64,000 nucleotides of DNA from Lithobates sylvaticus (taxonomy: Eukaryota; Chordata; Amphibia; Anura; Ranidae). Numbering within the stretch: position 1 is the first letter of the stretch; every line of letters begins with the position of its first letter. The position numbers and the translations under genes are program-made. Positions 42,780 to 55,532 of this stretch are shown here, in pieces. The stretch lies in assembly GCA_028564925.1 (NCBI GenBank), contig CM053028.1, positions 629,696,995 to 629,760,994 of the forward strand. Reading direction: 5' to 3'. The notes beneath the pieces are model-generated. The model was not told where the DNA came from, did no database searches, and was given only the letters and a program-made list of their open reading frames with translations.

Positions 42780-43860
42780 GTAAAGGGGGGCAGGGGGAAA
42801 GGTAAAATCGCGGGACCGTCACCGGAGAAAGTGCCTGAAATCATCAGGTTTATTCTCCCGGATCTCCACGAAGCAAAGGCATGTGCGAGATTGGTCAAAG
42901 CTGAAGCAACCACAATTCTTGGTCCACATTCTCCTCGGCACTCAGTTCATCAAAAAAAAACGGACGGGTCCTTTGGTCCAAAAGCTAAAAAGCACCGACC
43001 CCAATTCCGCGTTAAAAGGCACGAACTCAGGCGACGAGTACGCACGGGGAGGAAAAACATCGCCTCACAAGGTCCACAACAAGTTCGGATGCCTACAGAA
43101 AGGACAAAATGAAAGCACCGATTTAAATGAACAGCAAGGCCCTGAAAGAACAAAATGAAATACCAGAAACTGACGCAGAGACAATAAGCAGTGGCAAATC
43201 AAAGCGTCCTATACATAGATATAGGCCACAATGACCAACAAATGCGAACTGACTACACGCACTAATAAACTGATACGCACGACAAGCACAAACTGAAGAG
43301 CAGTAGCGATCTGAGTCAGAAAAATACTGAGAAGCGCGAATCTTAAGTCACCAAACTTCGACTAACTCGCGAAAAACACGGGATCAGCAGAAGGAGCCCA
43401 ACGGGTGCCTGACGGGTGCTGAACTTCCCTTTTTTAATGTCGTGGACGACGACTTACGTCACAACGTTCTTGCAGACCGGATATTCCGCCAACGTAGTCC
43501 GACCGTGTGTACGCAACACTAACATCGGACAAAGTACGACGGACAGGATCCTACTGACCTGGTCCGCGGATTGTCCGATCGTGTGTATGGGCCTTAAGGG
43601 GAGGTGTATGCCTTTGCGTGGTGGTTGTTTGCTGGTACTCGACACTAACCTGGGGCGACACAGACCTTATTTGACCGTAACACAGAGAGTGAGAATCCAC
43701 CCGCCGGGCGAATCAGGGGGGTTTAATATTCGATTATTAGGTTAATAAATGGCGGGTGCCCCGAATAGCGAGTATTAAAAAAACACACACTAACTAACCA
43801 TCATCTCCCGTAACAGGCTATACGGTGATCCAATTGTGAAAAAGGGTTAAACTAGGGGCA
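42780..43860. other. Unassigned; possible interspersed-repeat end near 43,440-43,600
   Basis: The first 350 bases carry an open frame rich in K and R (42,831-43,112) with no recognised domain. At 43,497-43,590 the words GACCGTGTGTACG and GTCCGATCGTGTGTATG recur; from memory similar words mark the ends of common ranid-frog repeats. This is weak evidence. Confidence 0.3.
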
Positions 43861-43904
43861 ATCGCAGGGGGGGTTTTAAACCGTTAATAGGTATTATATG
43901 GGGG

Positions 43905-43925
43905 TACTGTACTGTTAGTACAGTA
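43905..43925. repeat. Perfect 9-bp hairpin
   Basis: TACTGTACT and AGTACAGTA with loop GTT, just upstream of the 100-bp tandem array of hAT copy 2. It may belong to the element's 5' region, but its function is unknown. Confidence 0.7.
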
Positions 43926-43989
43926 TGCTGGAGCTCCACCCATCGCAGTGCTGTTAGCACAGCCATTGCAACTCCCAACTTCTGTCCCA

Positions 43990-46900
43990 ACACTTCTGTC
44001 ACCATCCATATAGTACCTATAGTGTCTTTGTGTCAGCAGCACCCATAGGACTTCTAGTGTGTTTAGTGGCAGCACATAGAGGTTGCTATATTTCTTGTCT
44101 GCAGCACACATATAGTACCTATAGTGTCTTTGTGTCAGCGAGGCACCCCTAGACTTCTAGTGTGTTAGTGGCAGCACACAGAGCTCCTATATTTTCTTGT
44201 CAGCAGCACACATATAGTACCTATAGTGTCTTTGTGTCAGCAGCACCCAGTAGGACTTATTAGTGTGTTAGTGGCAGACAACACGGCTCCTAGATTTTCT
44301 TGTCAGCAGCACACATATAGACCGAGCTTTGTGTCAGCAGCCTTATTATAGTGTGTTGTGGCAGCAGACATAGCTCCATATTTTATTGTCAGTACACATA
44401 TAGTGTCTTTGTGTCAGCAGCTGAACCCATAGGACTTTTAGGTGTGTTAGTGGAGCAGCACACATATTTTCTTGTAGCAGCAAACACTATAGGACTATTG
44501 TGCTTCATGTCAGCAGTGCACACATATATTTTTTCTTGTTAGCAGCTATTGTAGTGGCTTAGTGTGTGTCAGCAGCACCCAAAGGACTTCTAGTGTGTTA
44601 GTGGAAGCACACATAGCTACTAGAGTTTTCTTGCAGTGTACCCTATAGTGTCTTTGGTGTCACACATGTAGACTGTTAGTGGCGCTCAATAAGCTCCAAT
44701 TTTCTTGTCAGCAGCAAACATCAATGAGTACCTATAGTGTCTTTGTGTCAGCAGAGAAACCATCGGATTTCGTGTGTTAGTGGCAGCAAAGACTTATAGT
44801 TCTTGTCGCAGCACACTGCCTATAGTAGTGGCAGCTGCACACATAGGACTTCTAGTGTGTTTGTGGCAGCAACATTGCTCCTTTATATTTTCTTGTCAGC
44901 AGCACACATATAGTACCTATAGTGTCTTTGTGTCAGCAGCAACCCATAGGTACTTCTAGTGTGTTAGTGGCAGCACATCAGAGCTCTCTGATATTTTCTT
45001 GTCAGCAGCCTACACCATATAGTTACCTATAGTGTCTTTGTTGTCAGCATGCACCCATTGAGGACTTCTAGTGTTGTTTCGTGGCAGGCATCACATGAGC
45101 TCCTATATTTTGCCTTGTCAGCAGCACACCAATATAGTAACCTATAGTATCTTGTTCAGCAGTCCCATAGGACTTTGTGTTGTCAGCACACAGAGCATAT
45201 TTTCTTGGTCAGCCAGCCACATTAGTACCTATAGTGTCTTTGTGTCAGCAGTCACCCATAGGATAAAGTTGTTAGTGGCTAGCACACAGAGCTCCTATAT
45301 TTTCTGTGGATCAGACAGACAAACTACTCTATAGTACCTATAGTGTCGTATTGTTGTACGAGCAGCACCCATAGATAGACTTTCTAGTGTGTTAGTGGCA
45401 GACACACAGAGCTCCTTATGTTTCTTGTCTGAAGCACACATATAGTATCCTATTGTTAGTGTGGTTTGTTGTCAGCTAGCACCCCATAGGACTTCTAGTG
45501 GTGTCAGTGGCTGCACATCAGAGCTCTCTCGATCTTCTCTCAGCAGCAACACATTTAGTACCTATGTGTATTTGTGTCTCAGCTACCCATTAGAGTCATT
45601 GCTCCTGTTAGCAGCAAAGGCATAGGCGTTCCTATATGTGTCCTTTTGTCAGCTCCTCTGACATATAGTACCTCTAGTGTCTTTGTTGTCTCTGCAGCAC
45701 CCATAGCTAGTCTTCTAGTGGTGTTAGTGGCCAGCACACATAGTTCCTATATTTTCTTTGTCAGCAGACACACAATAGCTACCTATAGTGTCTTTGGTGT
45801 CTAAGCAGCACCCATAGGACTTATAGTGGTGTTAGTGGCAGCTGACACAGAGCTCCATTATATTTTCTTGTCAGCAGCACACCATTATAGTACCTATAGT
45901 GTCTTTGTGTCAGCCAGCACCCAGTAGGACTTCTAGTGGGTTGAGTGGCAGCACACACGTAGCTCCTCTATATTTTCTGTCAGCAGCACACATAGTATAC
46001 CTATAGTGTCTTTGTGGTCAGCACGCCATAGGACTTTCTATGTGTTTAGGTTGGCCAGCACACAGAGTTCCTAATTATTTTCTTTGTCAGGGTCTAGGCA
46101 CACTTAATATAGTACCTATTGTGTTCCTTTGTTGTGTCAGCAGCACCCATATGGGACTTAGTAGTGTGTTAGTTAGGACAGCACACATTATGCTTCCCTA
46201 TATTTTGTTCCTTGTCAGCAGCACACATATAGTACCTTATAGTGTCTTTGTGTCAGAAAGCAATCCCATAGGACTTCTAGTGTGTTAGTGTGGCAGCACA
46301 CAGAGCTCCTATATTTACTTGTCAGCAGTCACACAATATAGGACCTATAGTTCTTTGTGTCAGCAGCAAGATAAAACCATAGGACTTCTCTAGTGTGTTA
46401 GTGAGCAGCACACAAAGCTCCTATATTTTCTCTGTCAGCAGCACTCATATAGTACCTATAGTGTTCTTGTGTCAAGCAGACCCATAGGACTTCTAGTGTG
46501 TTAGTGCTGCAGCACACAGAGTGTCCTATATTTTCTTGTCAGCAGCAGCACTCAATATGTACCTATAGTGTCTTTGTGTCAGCAGACCACCCATAGGACT
46601 TTCTAGTGTGTTTAGTGGCAGCACACAGTGAGCTCCTATATTTTCTTGTCAGCAGCACACATATAGTACCTATAGTGTCTTTGTGTCAGCACGCACCCAT
46701 AGGTACTTTTAGTGTGTTAGTGGCAGCACACAGAGCTCCTATATTTTTCTTGTCAGCAGCACTCACATATAGTACCATATAGTGTCTTTTGTGTCAGCAG
46801 CACCACATAGGACTTCTAGTGTGTTAGTGGCTGCACACAGAGCTCCTATATTTTCTTGTCAGCTCAGCACAACATATAGTACCTATAGTGTGTCTTGTGT

Positions 46901-48430
46901 CAGCAGCACCCATAGGGACTGTCTAGTGTGTGTAGTGGCAGCACACAGAGCTCCTATATTTTCTTGTCAGCAGCACACCATATAGTACCTATAGTGTCTT
47001 GTATGGTTCAAGCAGCACACCCATAGGACTTCTAGGTGTGTTAGTGGCAGCAACACAGAGCCCTAGATTTTCCTTTGTCAGCACACACATATATACCTAA
47101 GGTCTTTGTCAGCAGCACCATAGGACGTCTATGTGGTTATGGCAAGCACACTGATGCTCCTATTATTTTCTTGTCAGCAGCACACCAATAGTACCTATAG
47201 TGTCTTTGTGTCAGCAGCTACCATTAGGACTTCTAGTGTGTTAGTGGCAGCACACAGAGCTCCTATATTTTCTTGTCAGCAGCACACATAATAGTACTAT
47301 TAGTGTCTTTGTGTCAGCAGCACCATAGGACTTATAGTGTGTTTTAGTGGCAGCACAAAGTAGCTCCTATATTTTTGTGCGTGTCAGCAGCACACAGTAT
47401 AGTACCTATAGTGTCTTTTATGTCAGCGCACCCATCTTCTAGTGTGTCAGTGGTCAGCAGCACCCCTATAGGGACTCACTAGTACCTATAGTGTGTTTGT
47501 TAGCATGTGGGCCTTCTAGTGTGTTTAGCACACACAGAGCTCCTATATTTTCTTGTCAGCACCATGACATATAGTACCTATAGTGTCTTTGTGTCAGCAG
47601 ATGACCCATGTTTAGGACTTCTAGTGTGTTAGTGGCCAGCACACAGAGCTCCTTTATTTTTTGGAGTCAGCAGCAATACATATAGTACTATATAGTGTCT
47701 TTGTGTCAGCTGAGAACCATAGGACCTTCATAGTGTGTAGTATGCAGCACACATAGCTCCTATTGTGTATTTCTTGTTCAGCAGCACACATATAGTTCCT
47801 ATAGTTGTCTTTGTGTTCAGGCAGCACCCATAGGACTTCTAGTGTGTTAGAAGTTCGTTACCTGGGGTGTTGTGAGCACACATAGGAGCTCCTATTTTTT
47901 TATACTTATACAGCTACCGACTACAAGGGCTGGTAGACATATCTAGTACCTATAGTGTCTGGTGTCAAGGGCACTCATCAGCCTTTCTTGTAGCCCCAAA
48001 AAAAAGTGCGGGGGGCCCCCCCAAATTTTTTTATGGGCCCCCCAACTCTTTTTTTTTCGAGAACCCTTTGATTTTGTTTTTTTCCCCCTTGCTTTGGGGT
48101 TTGGGGGCCCCCTCTTATTTTTTTCCGACAAAAAGAAAGGGGGTTTTTTCCCCCAGAACCCATAGGTAACTTCTATGTGTTAGTGCAGCACACAGAGCTC
48201 TATATTTTCTTGTCTGCAGCATACAGAATAGTACCTATGTTCTTTGTGTCAGCAGAACCATAGGACTTATAGTGTGTTAGTAGCACTCACATTCTTATAT
48301 GTTCCTTGTCAGCTGCACACATATAGGACCTATAGTGTCCTTTGTGTCAGCAGCCCCATAGACTTTCTAGTGTGTTAGAATCCTACAGGGTTGTGAGCAC
48401 ACAATAGGTACGCTATTTTTTATACTATAT
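43990..48430 (+). repeat. 5' tandem array, ~100-bp unit, about 43 units
   Basis: Units contain AGTACCTATAGTGTCTTTGT, CACCCATAGGACTTCTAGTG, TGTTAGTGGCAGCACACAG and AGCTCCTATATTTTCTTGTC. Period about 100-103 bases where the read is clean (for example 46,650 to 46,753). The last units lead straight into the ATG of the transposase N-terminus (48,449). An inverted relative begins at 63,735, before the same N-terminal sequence, so the array is part of the element, not an independent satellite. Confidence 0.92.
47985..48160. other. Homopolymer-inflated block inside the array, probable consensus artefact
   Basis: Nearly every base is drawn out into runs (A8, G6, C7, T7, T8, G5, C5 and so on), unlike either flank, after which the array resumes in phase with its unit text. 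Real DNA rarely looks like this. Confidence 0.75.
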
Positions 48431-48448
48431 ACACTACCGACTACAATG

Positions 48449-49440
48449 GTGGTGAAGACCGCAAAGGAGAGGCCTGACCGTGCCGAGGCAAGAACACAGG
48501 GCAAGCAAGCACTCTGTTTCTAGAGACAACAGTGCTTGCTGTCGTCGGTCGTGCATCGTCTATCAGCATCGTGGCCATGGGACACGCTTGGTCTTTGTTT
48601 TCGGCAGCTGGGACATGATTGTAGCGCATCATGCCGAAGGATTGGTAGAAATGGATGACCAAGCCCTCTCATCCTCCTCATCCTCTCTCACCCAGGCTCA
48701 GAGGTACTGGCAGAGCAGCTTGCCATACGCCCGTACTCAATGGGTCATCATCAGCCACCCCTTCCCTAGACCCAACCATGTCCTCCTGAGGGAGTCCCCG
48801 AACTCTTTGAGCACAGTGTTGGTGGTACATGCTCCAGGAGGATGCCCAACGGAAATTTGAAATAGGGGGGGGGGGGTGGGCTTCGGATGATGATACCCAG
48901 CTTGAGGAAGGGCTCGGGAAGTAGTATGTGTGCCCGCAGAGAGAGGGGATGCTGAAGGACAGCAATTCTGGCAGTACTGTCTCCACCAGCTGCAGGCTTA
49001 CTGCAAGGTTTGCTCTAGTGGTGGAGAGGGAGGGGATGATGAGGTCACTGACTCCACGTGGAGATGCCTGAAGGCGAGAGAGGAGGGAGGAGGAGGAGGA
49101 GAGGTTGCGGCGTCACATGGCCAACGAGGCAGGATGCCCCCTGGAGGCCAAGCAATGAGGCCAGCACAGCAACTGTATCACACCGCAGAGCTCCGCCTGT
49201 GCAGGGCGCTGCATCTGCACGTTATCACAAAAGTTCTTTGGTGTGGGCCTTTTTTTGAGACGAGTGCATCAGATCGCACCACTTGCTATTTGCAATATTT
49301 GTCTCAAGCGTATCTCGCGTGGCCAAAACATCAGCCGCTTGGGCACCACAAGCATGAGCAGACATATGTCGACCTGCCATGCAGCTCGTTGGCTAGCAAC
49401 ACATAAAAGACCCACACCAAAGAACAAAGCGGACCTCTCC
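48449..49440 (+). pseudogene. hAT transposase N-terminal part and BED finger, frameshifted
   Basis: From the ATG after the array: R/S-rich N-terminus, FVFGSWDMIVAHHAEGLVEM, DQALSSSSSSLTQAQRYW, an acidic/glycine-rich middle, and then the finger CNICLKRISRGQNISRLG and TSMSRHMSTCHAARW. It matches the start of copy 1 where they overlap and the start of the inverted copy at 63,715. It supplies the N-terminal region hidden by the gap in copy 1. Several frame changes, of the same kind as in the rest of the window. Confidence 0.85.
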
Positions 49441-51059
49441 TTGCTAATCATCAGCTGGGATCTCCATCCTCGTGGTAGTCAGCAGATAGGTAATCACAAG
49501 CAGTCTGGGCAGCAAGGTGGAAGGACGTTCGTCAGGTAGCACTGCAGGGGAGAAGAGGATTGGTTTAGCAGAGGAATCTAGTTAGAAAGATGAGCGGGCT
49601 AGATCACCTTTGGGAACACATCAGGCAGGCGGCAGAGTAGTGCACGGCGCAGACTGGTTGCAGAACCAGATTGCCAGCACCTCTAGCTAGCGAGTTGGTC
49701 AGGGCCCAGCAGCGATTAGCGGCCTGCTGCCACGCGGACTAGAGGGGCCCAGGCCCCGAATCGGGGAGCGCCGTGAGTCCGGAGGGTGACGATCTAGAAG
49801 CCGAACGGCGAAGGGTGTAGTCCCCAGAGCTGGACCCCTGTCCCCTGCCCGTCCACCCCTGATGAGACTTACCCCTCGTCGGTCGGTAGGGTAGAGGGCC
49901 AGGGTAGGAACCCCCCTGTCCTTGTGGCGGCCCCGGGGGGGGGAGGGGCGCGGGCGGCTCCATCCATGCCAGTCCCAGCCGGGAGGACGTTCGAGTCCCC
50001 TTTGTCCACCCCAGGCTTGCCAACCGCCGGCGATGCGTTTTTAACGGTCGGGGTTTAGGTTGGGGTTTTTAGGCAGCCCGACGAGGGAGACGGGGGGCGG
50101 CGGGCGGCTGGCCTTGTCCCTGATTGTCGGCCGGCGGCCTCCATCGCACAGGCGCAGTTCCGCTTCCTGGAGGAAGCCCGGCCGGATTGGGCGTTCGACA
50201 CGCCGATCATCGGGCCCCCCCCCCGCCTCCAGGGTTAGGCGAGGAGGAGTCCCAGGGAGGGATGGCCGGAGAGGTGCCAGATTGCGCTGGCCGTTCCGGC
50301 GCATGCCAGATGACGTCACGCAGAGCGTGGGATGATTGGTCCGCTTCGGCACGCCAATTCTCAACGGGCCCCGCCTCCAGGTGTCAATGAGGACACCCCC
50401 CCGGGCTAGGGATGGCCAAAGAGGTGCCTAGTGCGCCGGCCACACCGGCACTTGTTCATGTGCAGGACAGCACCGAGCTTCCTGGAGGGAGCCTCGGCCC
50501 CCAAGAATGCCACAAGACGCATACCTGCCCCGATACCTCCAGAGCCAGGGAGGACCCGAGGAGGGATTGGGGATGCCTGGAGGGGTCCCTGTGCACTGGC
50601 CGCATCGGCGGCGCAGCTAGACGCGATCGAGAGGAATCTGAGCGACGACAGTGGAGAACAGAGCCCTGCTGTGAGGGATGTACACAGCCCCCTCTCGGCA
50701 AGCAAGCGTTGCAGTGCCCAGACACTGGAAGAGGAGCGGTAGCACTGGACAGCGGGTTGATCGCGGTCAGGCGGACCGGGCTTACAGCATCGCGCCGAAG
50801 AGGGAGAGCTGAGCGACGATCCCCAGGAGGGCAACATCGGATGACCAACGGGACGGACGGCTGCCTTTATGATGGCCTTCTTTGGGGCTTTTAGGATAGG
50901 CGAATTGGTGTCCCCCTCAAAAAAAAAAAATGAAAAAAAGGCAGGAGGCTTGCGGAGCTGGGAGACATACAAGGTGGGGATAGGGTCATTGCAGATTGTG
51001 GATTAGGCGTTCTCACAGACTTACCATGTAACAGGGTAAGGGGGTCAGGATTGAATTGT

Positions 51060-54000
51060 TCAAGGTGGCCGGTCGTTCTAGTTTGCCAAGGGCGGTGATG
51101 CAGCAATTCTGCTGGCGATTAGAGACCGCGCCAGGGGGGGATGCCATGCATTGTTCATACACCAGGATGGTTCGTACTTATCTAGGTTCCAGTTCACGGC
51201 GCGTGCTTAGGAAGTGCCTTACAGAGGGGTGGCTTTGCACTCAGGGAGTTTGCAGGTCACTCGTGTTAGAATTGGGGCAGCTACAGAAGCAGCCAGGTGT
51301 GGGGCTCCCCACGACAGTGATAAGAAACAATAGGCAGATGGGAATCAAACAGATACAAATTGTATGTGTTCGTCCACACTTACTGGGTTAGGATAGGGCT
51401 ATGCATAAGGGTTTAGTTGTGTATGTTGATTTTAAGAGGTACTGGGATGAATTTTTTGTTGTTGTTATTTTTCAGGTCTCCCACGCGATGTCTCTCAGGA
51501 TTCTGGGACAATTCTGTTGTTTTTTGGTGGGGGGGCTCTCAGAGGGCGGATGTTAGGCCGGACGGGAGGCAGCTTAGGATTCCTAGGGAGAGGGAATTGT
51601 TAGATGGATCGGCATCCCGGCATGAGATGCATCAGGTGGTACCGGATGGTGATCCACCATTTTGCCAGAATGGACAGGGCCCCTGATTTATTTTTTCAGT
51701 TGGGGGGGGGGAGCCTTCACGTGGGCAGGTGGCGCGGGGGGGGAATGATTGGTGGTCAGGCCCATGCGACAGATTATAAAAGATGTTCAGTGAGGACTTT
51801 CTCGAGGACTCAAGAAGGCCTTTCAGGCATGACTATGTGTTTTGGTTCCGACATAGTGACTCGCATGACGTGTGAGAGGGGGCTCGGTCTTGGGAAAGCT
51901 CAACAAAACAAGAATAAAGTGAACAAGGAGGTGGGTGGGTAGATTCTTTGCCCGTAATGGGGGTAGTGGTGGTACGTCTCACTGGCTATTGGATCCTGGG
52001 ATGTTCTAGAGGGGGGAAAGAGATACCTAAAAAAAATAGGATGTTCTTGAGGGGGGAAGGGAGTACACAAAAATCGAAATAAATAAAAAATGAAATAAAA
52101 AATGAAATGTAAAAATAATGGTATCGAGAAATAATAAATGGAGAAATTGGAAATGTGGGCCCAAAAAAAGAAAAATAGATGAAATTAAATAAAAAAAAAA
52201 AAATAAAAAAGGAGGATGGCATATGGAGGGAGAAAAAAAAAAAAAATTGTTAAAATAACTGGCGTGGCTAAAATGCAGAGATGGATCACAAGTGGAAAAA
52301 TGAGGGAAAATGGGAAAAAACGATCCAAAATTGAAACAAAAAAGATTGTGCCGCGGTGAAAAAAATAAGAAAACGTTGGAAAATGATCAATTGGAAAAAA
52401 CAAAAAAAAAAATGGACTCTAAGTTGAATAAAAAAGGAATAATGGAAAAAAATGCAAATAAAAATGAAAGAAAAATGGAATGACCAAAAACATCTCAGTT
52501 ATGGAGCCCTTGGACATTGTGCTGGGTAATGGAAAGTTAGTACAAAAAAAAAAATGGAAAATGGAAACCAAAAAGGCAATGAAATGGTATCAAGGAAAAT
52601 ATAAATAATGTTACATGAAAAATGAGGGGTACTGCGAAATGAAAAAAATCAGTAAGCGAAAAAAAAAGTCCCATGAGGAAAATAAAATATGGTTAATGGA
52701 GTTTGCGGTGGGTTATCGATTGTGGGCTGTTTGGGGATGGCAAATGGAGGGCTTTGATGCTATATGTGAGGCTTAAGGGCGGTGGCGTTGGGTCCTTGGC
52801 GACTGCTGCAGGACCATCTCAGTTATGGAGCCCCTTGCCAATGGGGTGTATCAAGTTTTGGGGGTCTGGTTCAGAGCGGGCCAGGGCAACTTTGCGGGGG
52901 GCAGCTTATATAAAGTGATGAGGAAATGGGGTCGTGGAGAGTTGGATGAGTACTGGAGAAAAATTGTTGAAATGGTTAAATGAGTGAAATACAGTTATAG
53001 TTGTTTGTTTAATAAAAGGCAGTCTCCGGCCATTTTTCACGTTCTAGTTTGCCCGGTGGCGGTGATGCAGCAATTCTGGCGATTAGACCCTCCTAGGGGG
53101 GGATGCATTATTCATACACCAGGATGGTTCGTACTTATCTAGGTTCCAGTTCACGGCGGTTGCTTAGGAAGTGCCTACAGAGGGGTGGCTTTGCACCAGG
53201 GGAGTTTGCAGGTCACTCGGTTTAGAATTGGGGCAGCTTCAGAAGCATGACAGGTGGGGGCTCCCCACGACAGTGATAAAGAAATAGGCAGATGGGAATG
53301 TCAAACAGATACAAATTGTATGTTAGTCCACACTTACTGGGTTTAGGATAGGCTATGCATAAAGGGTGTTATTGTGTGATTTTAAGAGGGTACTGGGATG
53401 AATTTTTGTTGTGTTATTTTCAGGCTGTCTCCCCGCGATGTCTCATGTATGGATTCTGGGACATTCTTTTGGTTTTTGGGGGGCTCGGAGGGCGGATGTT
53501 AGAGCGGGGACGGGAGGCAGCTTAGGATTCCTAGGGAAGAGGGAATGTTAGAATGGATCGGCATCCCGGGCATGAGATGGCTTCAGGTGGTACCGAGGGT
53601 CCACCATTTGCCAGAATGGACAGGGGCCCCTGATATTTTAGTCCTTCACTGTGGGGGGAAATGATATTGGTGGGATCAGGCCCAATGCGACAGATTATAA
53701 AAGATGTTCAGTGTGGGGACTTTATCAGGCTCAAGAAGGCACGTTCCGAGGCATGACTATTGTTTGGTTGCCGAGCATAGTGACTCGCATGACGTGGAGA
53801 GGGGCTCGGTCTTGGTGAAGCCTCAGAACAAAACAATGAATAAAAGTGAACAAGGAGTTGGGGGAGATTCTTTGCCCGTAATGGGGGAGTGGTGGTACGT
53901 CACTGGGATATTGGAAAGAGATACCTGGATGTTCTTGAGGGGGAGGGAGGTGGAGTACACCTGAACCCGGTGGGTATCGATATTTGTGGGCCCTAGGTTT

Positions 54001-54420
54001 TATGAGGATGGACATACGGAGGGCTTTGTTGGCGTGGCTGCGGGCACAAGTGTGAGGCTTCCCACTTGTGCCGCTGTGGCGTTGGGTCATTGGCGACTCT
54101 AAGTTTAAAAATATGGGGAGCCCATCTCAGTTATGGGAGCCCTTGCCATTGTGCTGGTGTTGAGTCCCTGGCCAATGGTATATCAAGTTATGGGGGTCTT
54201 GCGGTCAGTAGCGGAGTCCCTACGAGGCAAGTTTGCGGCTGGGGCAGATGCTATATAAAAGGGGGCTGCAGGCTCATTAAGTTAATGGGGTCGTCTGGGA
54301 ATGCCAGCAACCATTAGCTTGGATGAGGGACTGGAGAGATTAAAAATAGTTGAAATGGTTAAAATGAGTGAAATACAGTTATAGTTGTTTGTTTAATAAA
54401 AAGGCCGTCCGGCCATTTTC
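51060..54420 (+). repeat. Internal direct duplication in the recombinase retroelement
   Basis: The segment starting TTCTAGTTTGCC at 51,077 and 53,042 is repeated for about 1 kb (recombinase end plus hydrolase-like part). Its downstream flank appears three times: 52,020-52,690 (A-diluted), 52,700-53,040 and 53,960-54,420. It could be a true tandem duplication or a repeat mis-assembled from noisy reads. Confidence 0.7.
52020..52690. other. A-rich block that is a diluted copy of neighbouring sequence, probable artefact
   Basis: Between runs of A and AAATGG-type words, the fragments GTGGGCCC, GAGGATGGCATATGGAGGG, GGCGTGGCT, ACTCTAAGTT and ATCTCAGTTATGGAGCCCTT occur in the same order as in 53,960-54,180. 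This is what a read with heavy spurious A/G insertion would yield. Confidence 0.7.
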
Positions 54421-54890
54421 ATCCACAAAGCAGGTGTCATGGTCTTTGATTGTTAGTAAGTTAAGGCATGTACATGTTTTATTGTAATGGGTAGTAAGTT
54501 ATCTGGCTGCCTTAGTCAAGACATGTACGGAGCAGCAGTAGTGGCCAAATTGGAGGCGACGTACAAAGCATGACAAAGTGCAAGTAGGACGGATTGTGAG
54601 GAACTGTGTTAATTAGAGGAGGGGTAGAAAAGTGTTCTGCACTTACCAGATTGGTGGTGGGAGCAGGGGGGGGGTTGGGTAAGATGCTCGTGGTTCGTCT
54701 CAGCAGGATAGGTATCACAAGGCAGTCTGGGCCAGCAAGGTGAAGGACGTTCCCACGCACCGCCCGGCCCTGAGAGAAGGGAGCAGAGGATTGGACGTCG
54801 ATAGAATGAGGAACGGTTTGGGTCCTTGGGCGACATTGTGGTTATAGAGTAGTACAAAGGAAGGGAGCGGTTTTAAAAAATATGGGACCT

Positions 54891-55532
54891 TGTGACAGAC
54901 TTGCCGGGACAACGGGCTTTTTGAGAGGGACTACAGGCTAGCTCCTGCCTGAGCTGATCACGGCACCCAACCAAAAATACACTCTCTGTCATATGCATTG
55001 GCATTATGTATTAGACTAGCATCTGACAAACTTGAGTTCCCATTCAATGTCAATGAGCTCAAGATGTTAATTGAGTCTAGTTGATCCCATGTCCTCTGCA
55101 CAATGCAGGAGACGCTCCGTCTGTTACTGGTGGTCTCCTGCTATTGTGATGAGATGTCTTGTGGTGGTTAATTTTATGTTAATTTATAATCAACTGGTTT
55201 ACGCTCGGTGACCACAAGTCTGGCCTGTAGCTGAAATCCTGAAGTCACATCGGCTGCTTAACAAGAATTAGCTAATTAGTTTATGTTAAGGTGTTACAAG
55301 TGTAATTGTTAGAATAATCATGAGCAGAGGGGGGATTCTCCTCTTCTACTGTATATAAATTTCATCTTTGTAAATAAATCTTCAGTCCCATGTTTTAGCA
55401 ACTATAGCAAGGTGTTGACTAGTTTGGTGCTTCGGGAGCGGTTGGATGATATTCATTACCTATATCCAGTCTGGAAGCAAGTGATATATGACGGAACGCA
55501 CTCAAGAGGAGTCGTAGGGACGTTCCGTCGCA
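54891..55532 (+). repeat. 5' LTR
   Basis: About 642 bases, TG...CA. Contains TGTATATAAATTTCATC (TATA-like) near 55,351 and GTAAATAAATCTTCA (polyadenylation-like) near 55,370. Pairs with the 3' LTR over its full length. TTGGCGAAGCAGGTGG just after it is where a primer-binding site would lie. Confidence 0.8.

Larger units (their letters stand above)
43990..49469 (+). mobile_element. hAT transposon, copy 2, left part (array, N-terminal coding, BED finger)
   Basis: Begins somewhere before the 100-bp array and runs through the N-terminal coding part and BED finger. It stops at GATCTCCATCC (about 49,469), the equivalent of 27,104 in copy 1. The same element resumes at about 58,642. I did not find a hAT terminus upstream of the array, so the 5' boundary is open. 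Small indels are frequent throughout. Confidence 0.85.

Noticed and set aside
42831-43158. Basic (K/R-rich) protein of about 90 residues after the second gap
   Set aside because: Two overlapping frames are open, neither has a recognised domain, and the region lies by a gap in repeat-rich DNA.
43990-48430. CRISPR array or independent centromeric satellite
   Set aside because: No spacer/repeat alternation, and the array abuts the hAT start codon in two copies in opposite orientations.
51604-51942. Host esterase gene
   Set aside because: The hydrolase-like text lies inside a duplicated retroelement segment and is better explained as part of that fossil.
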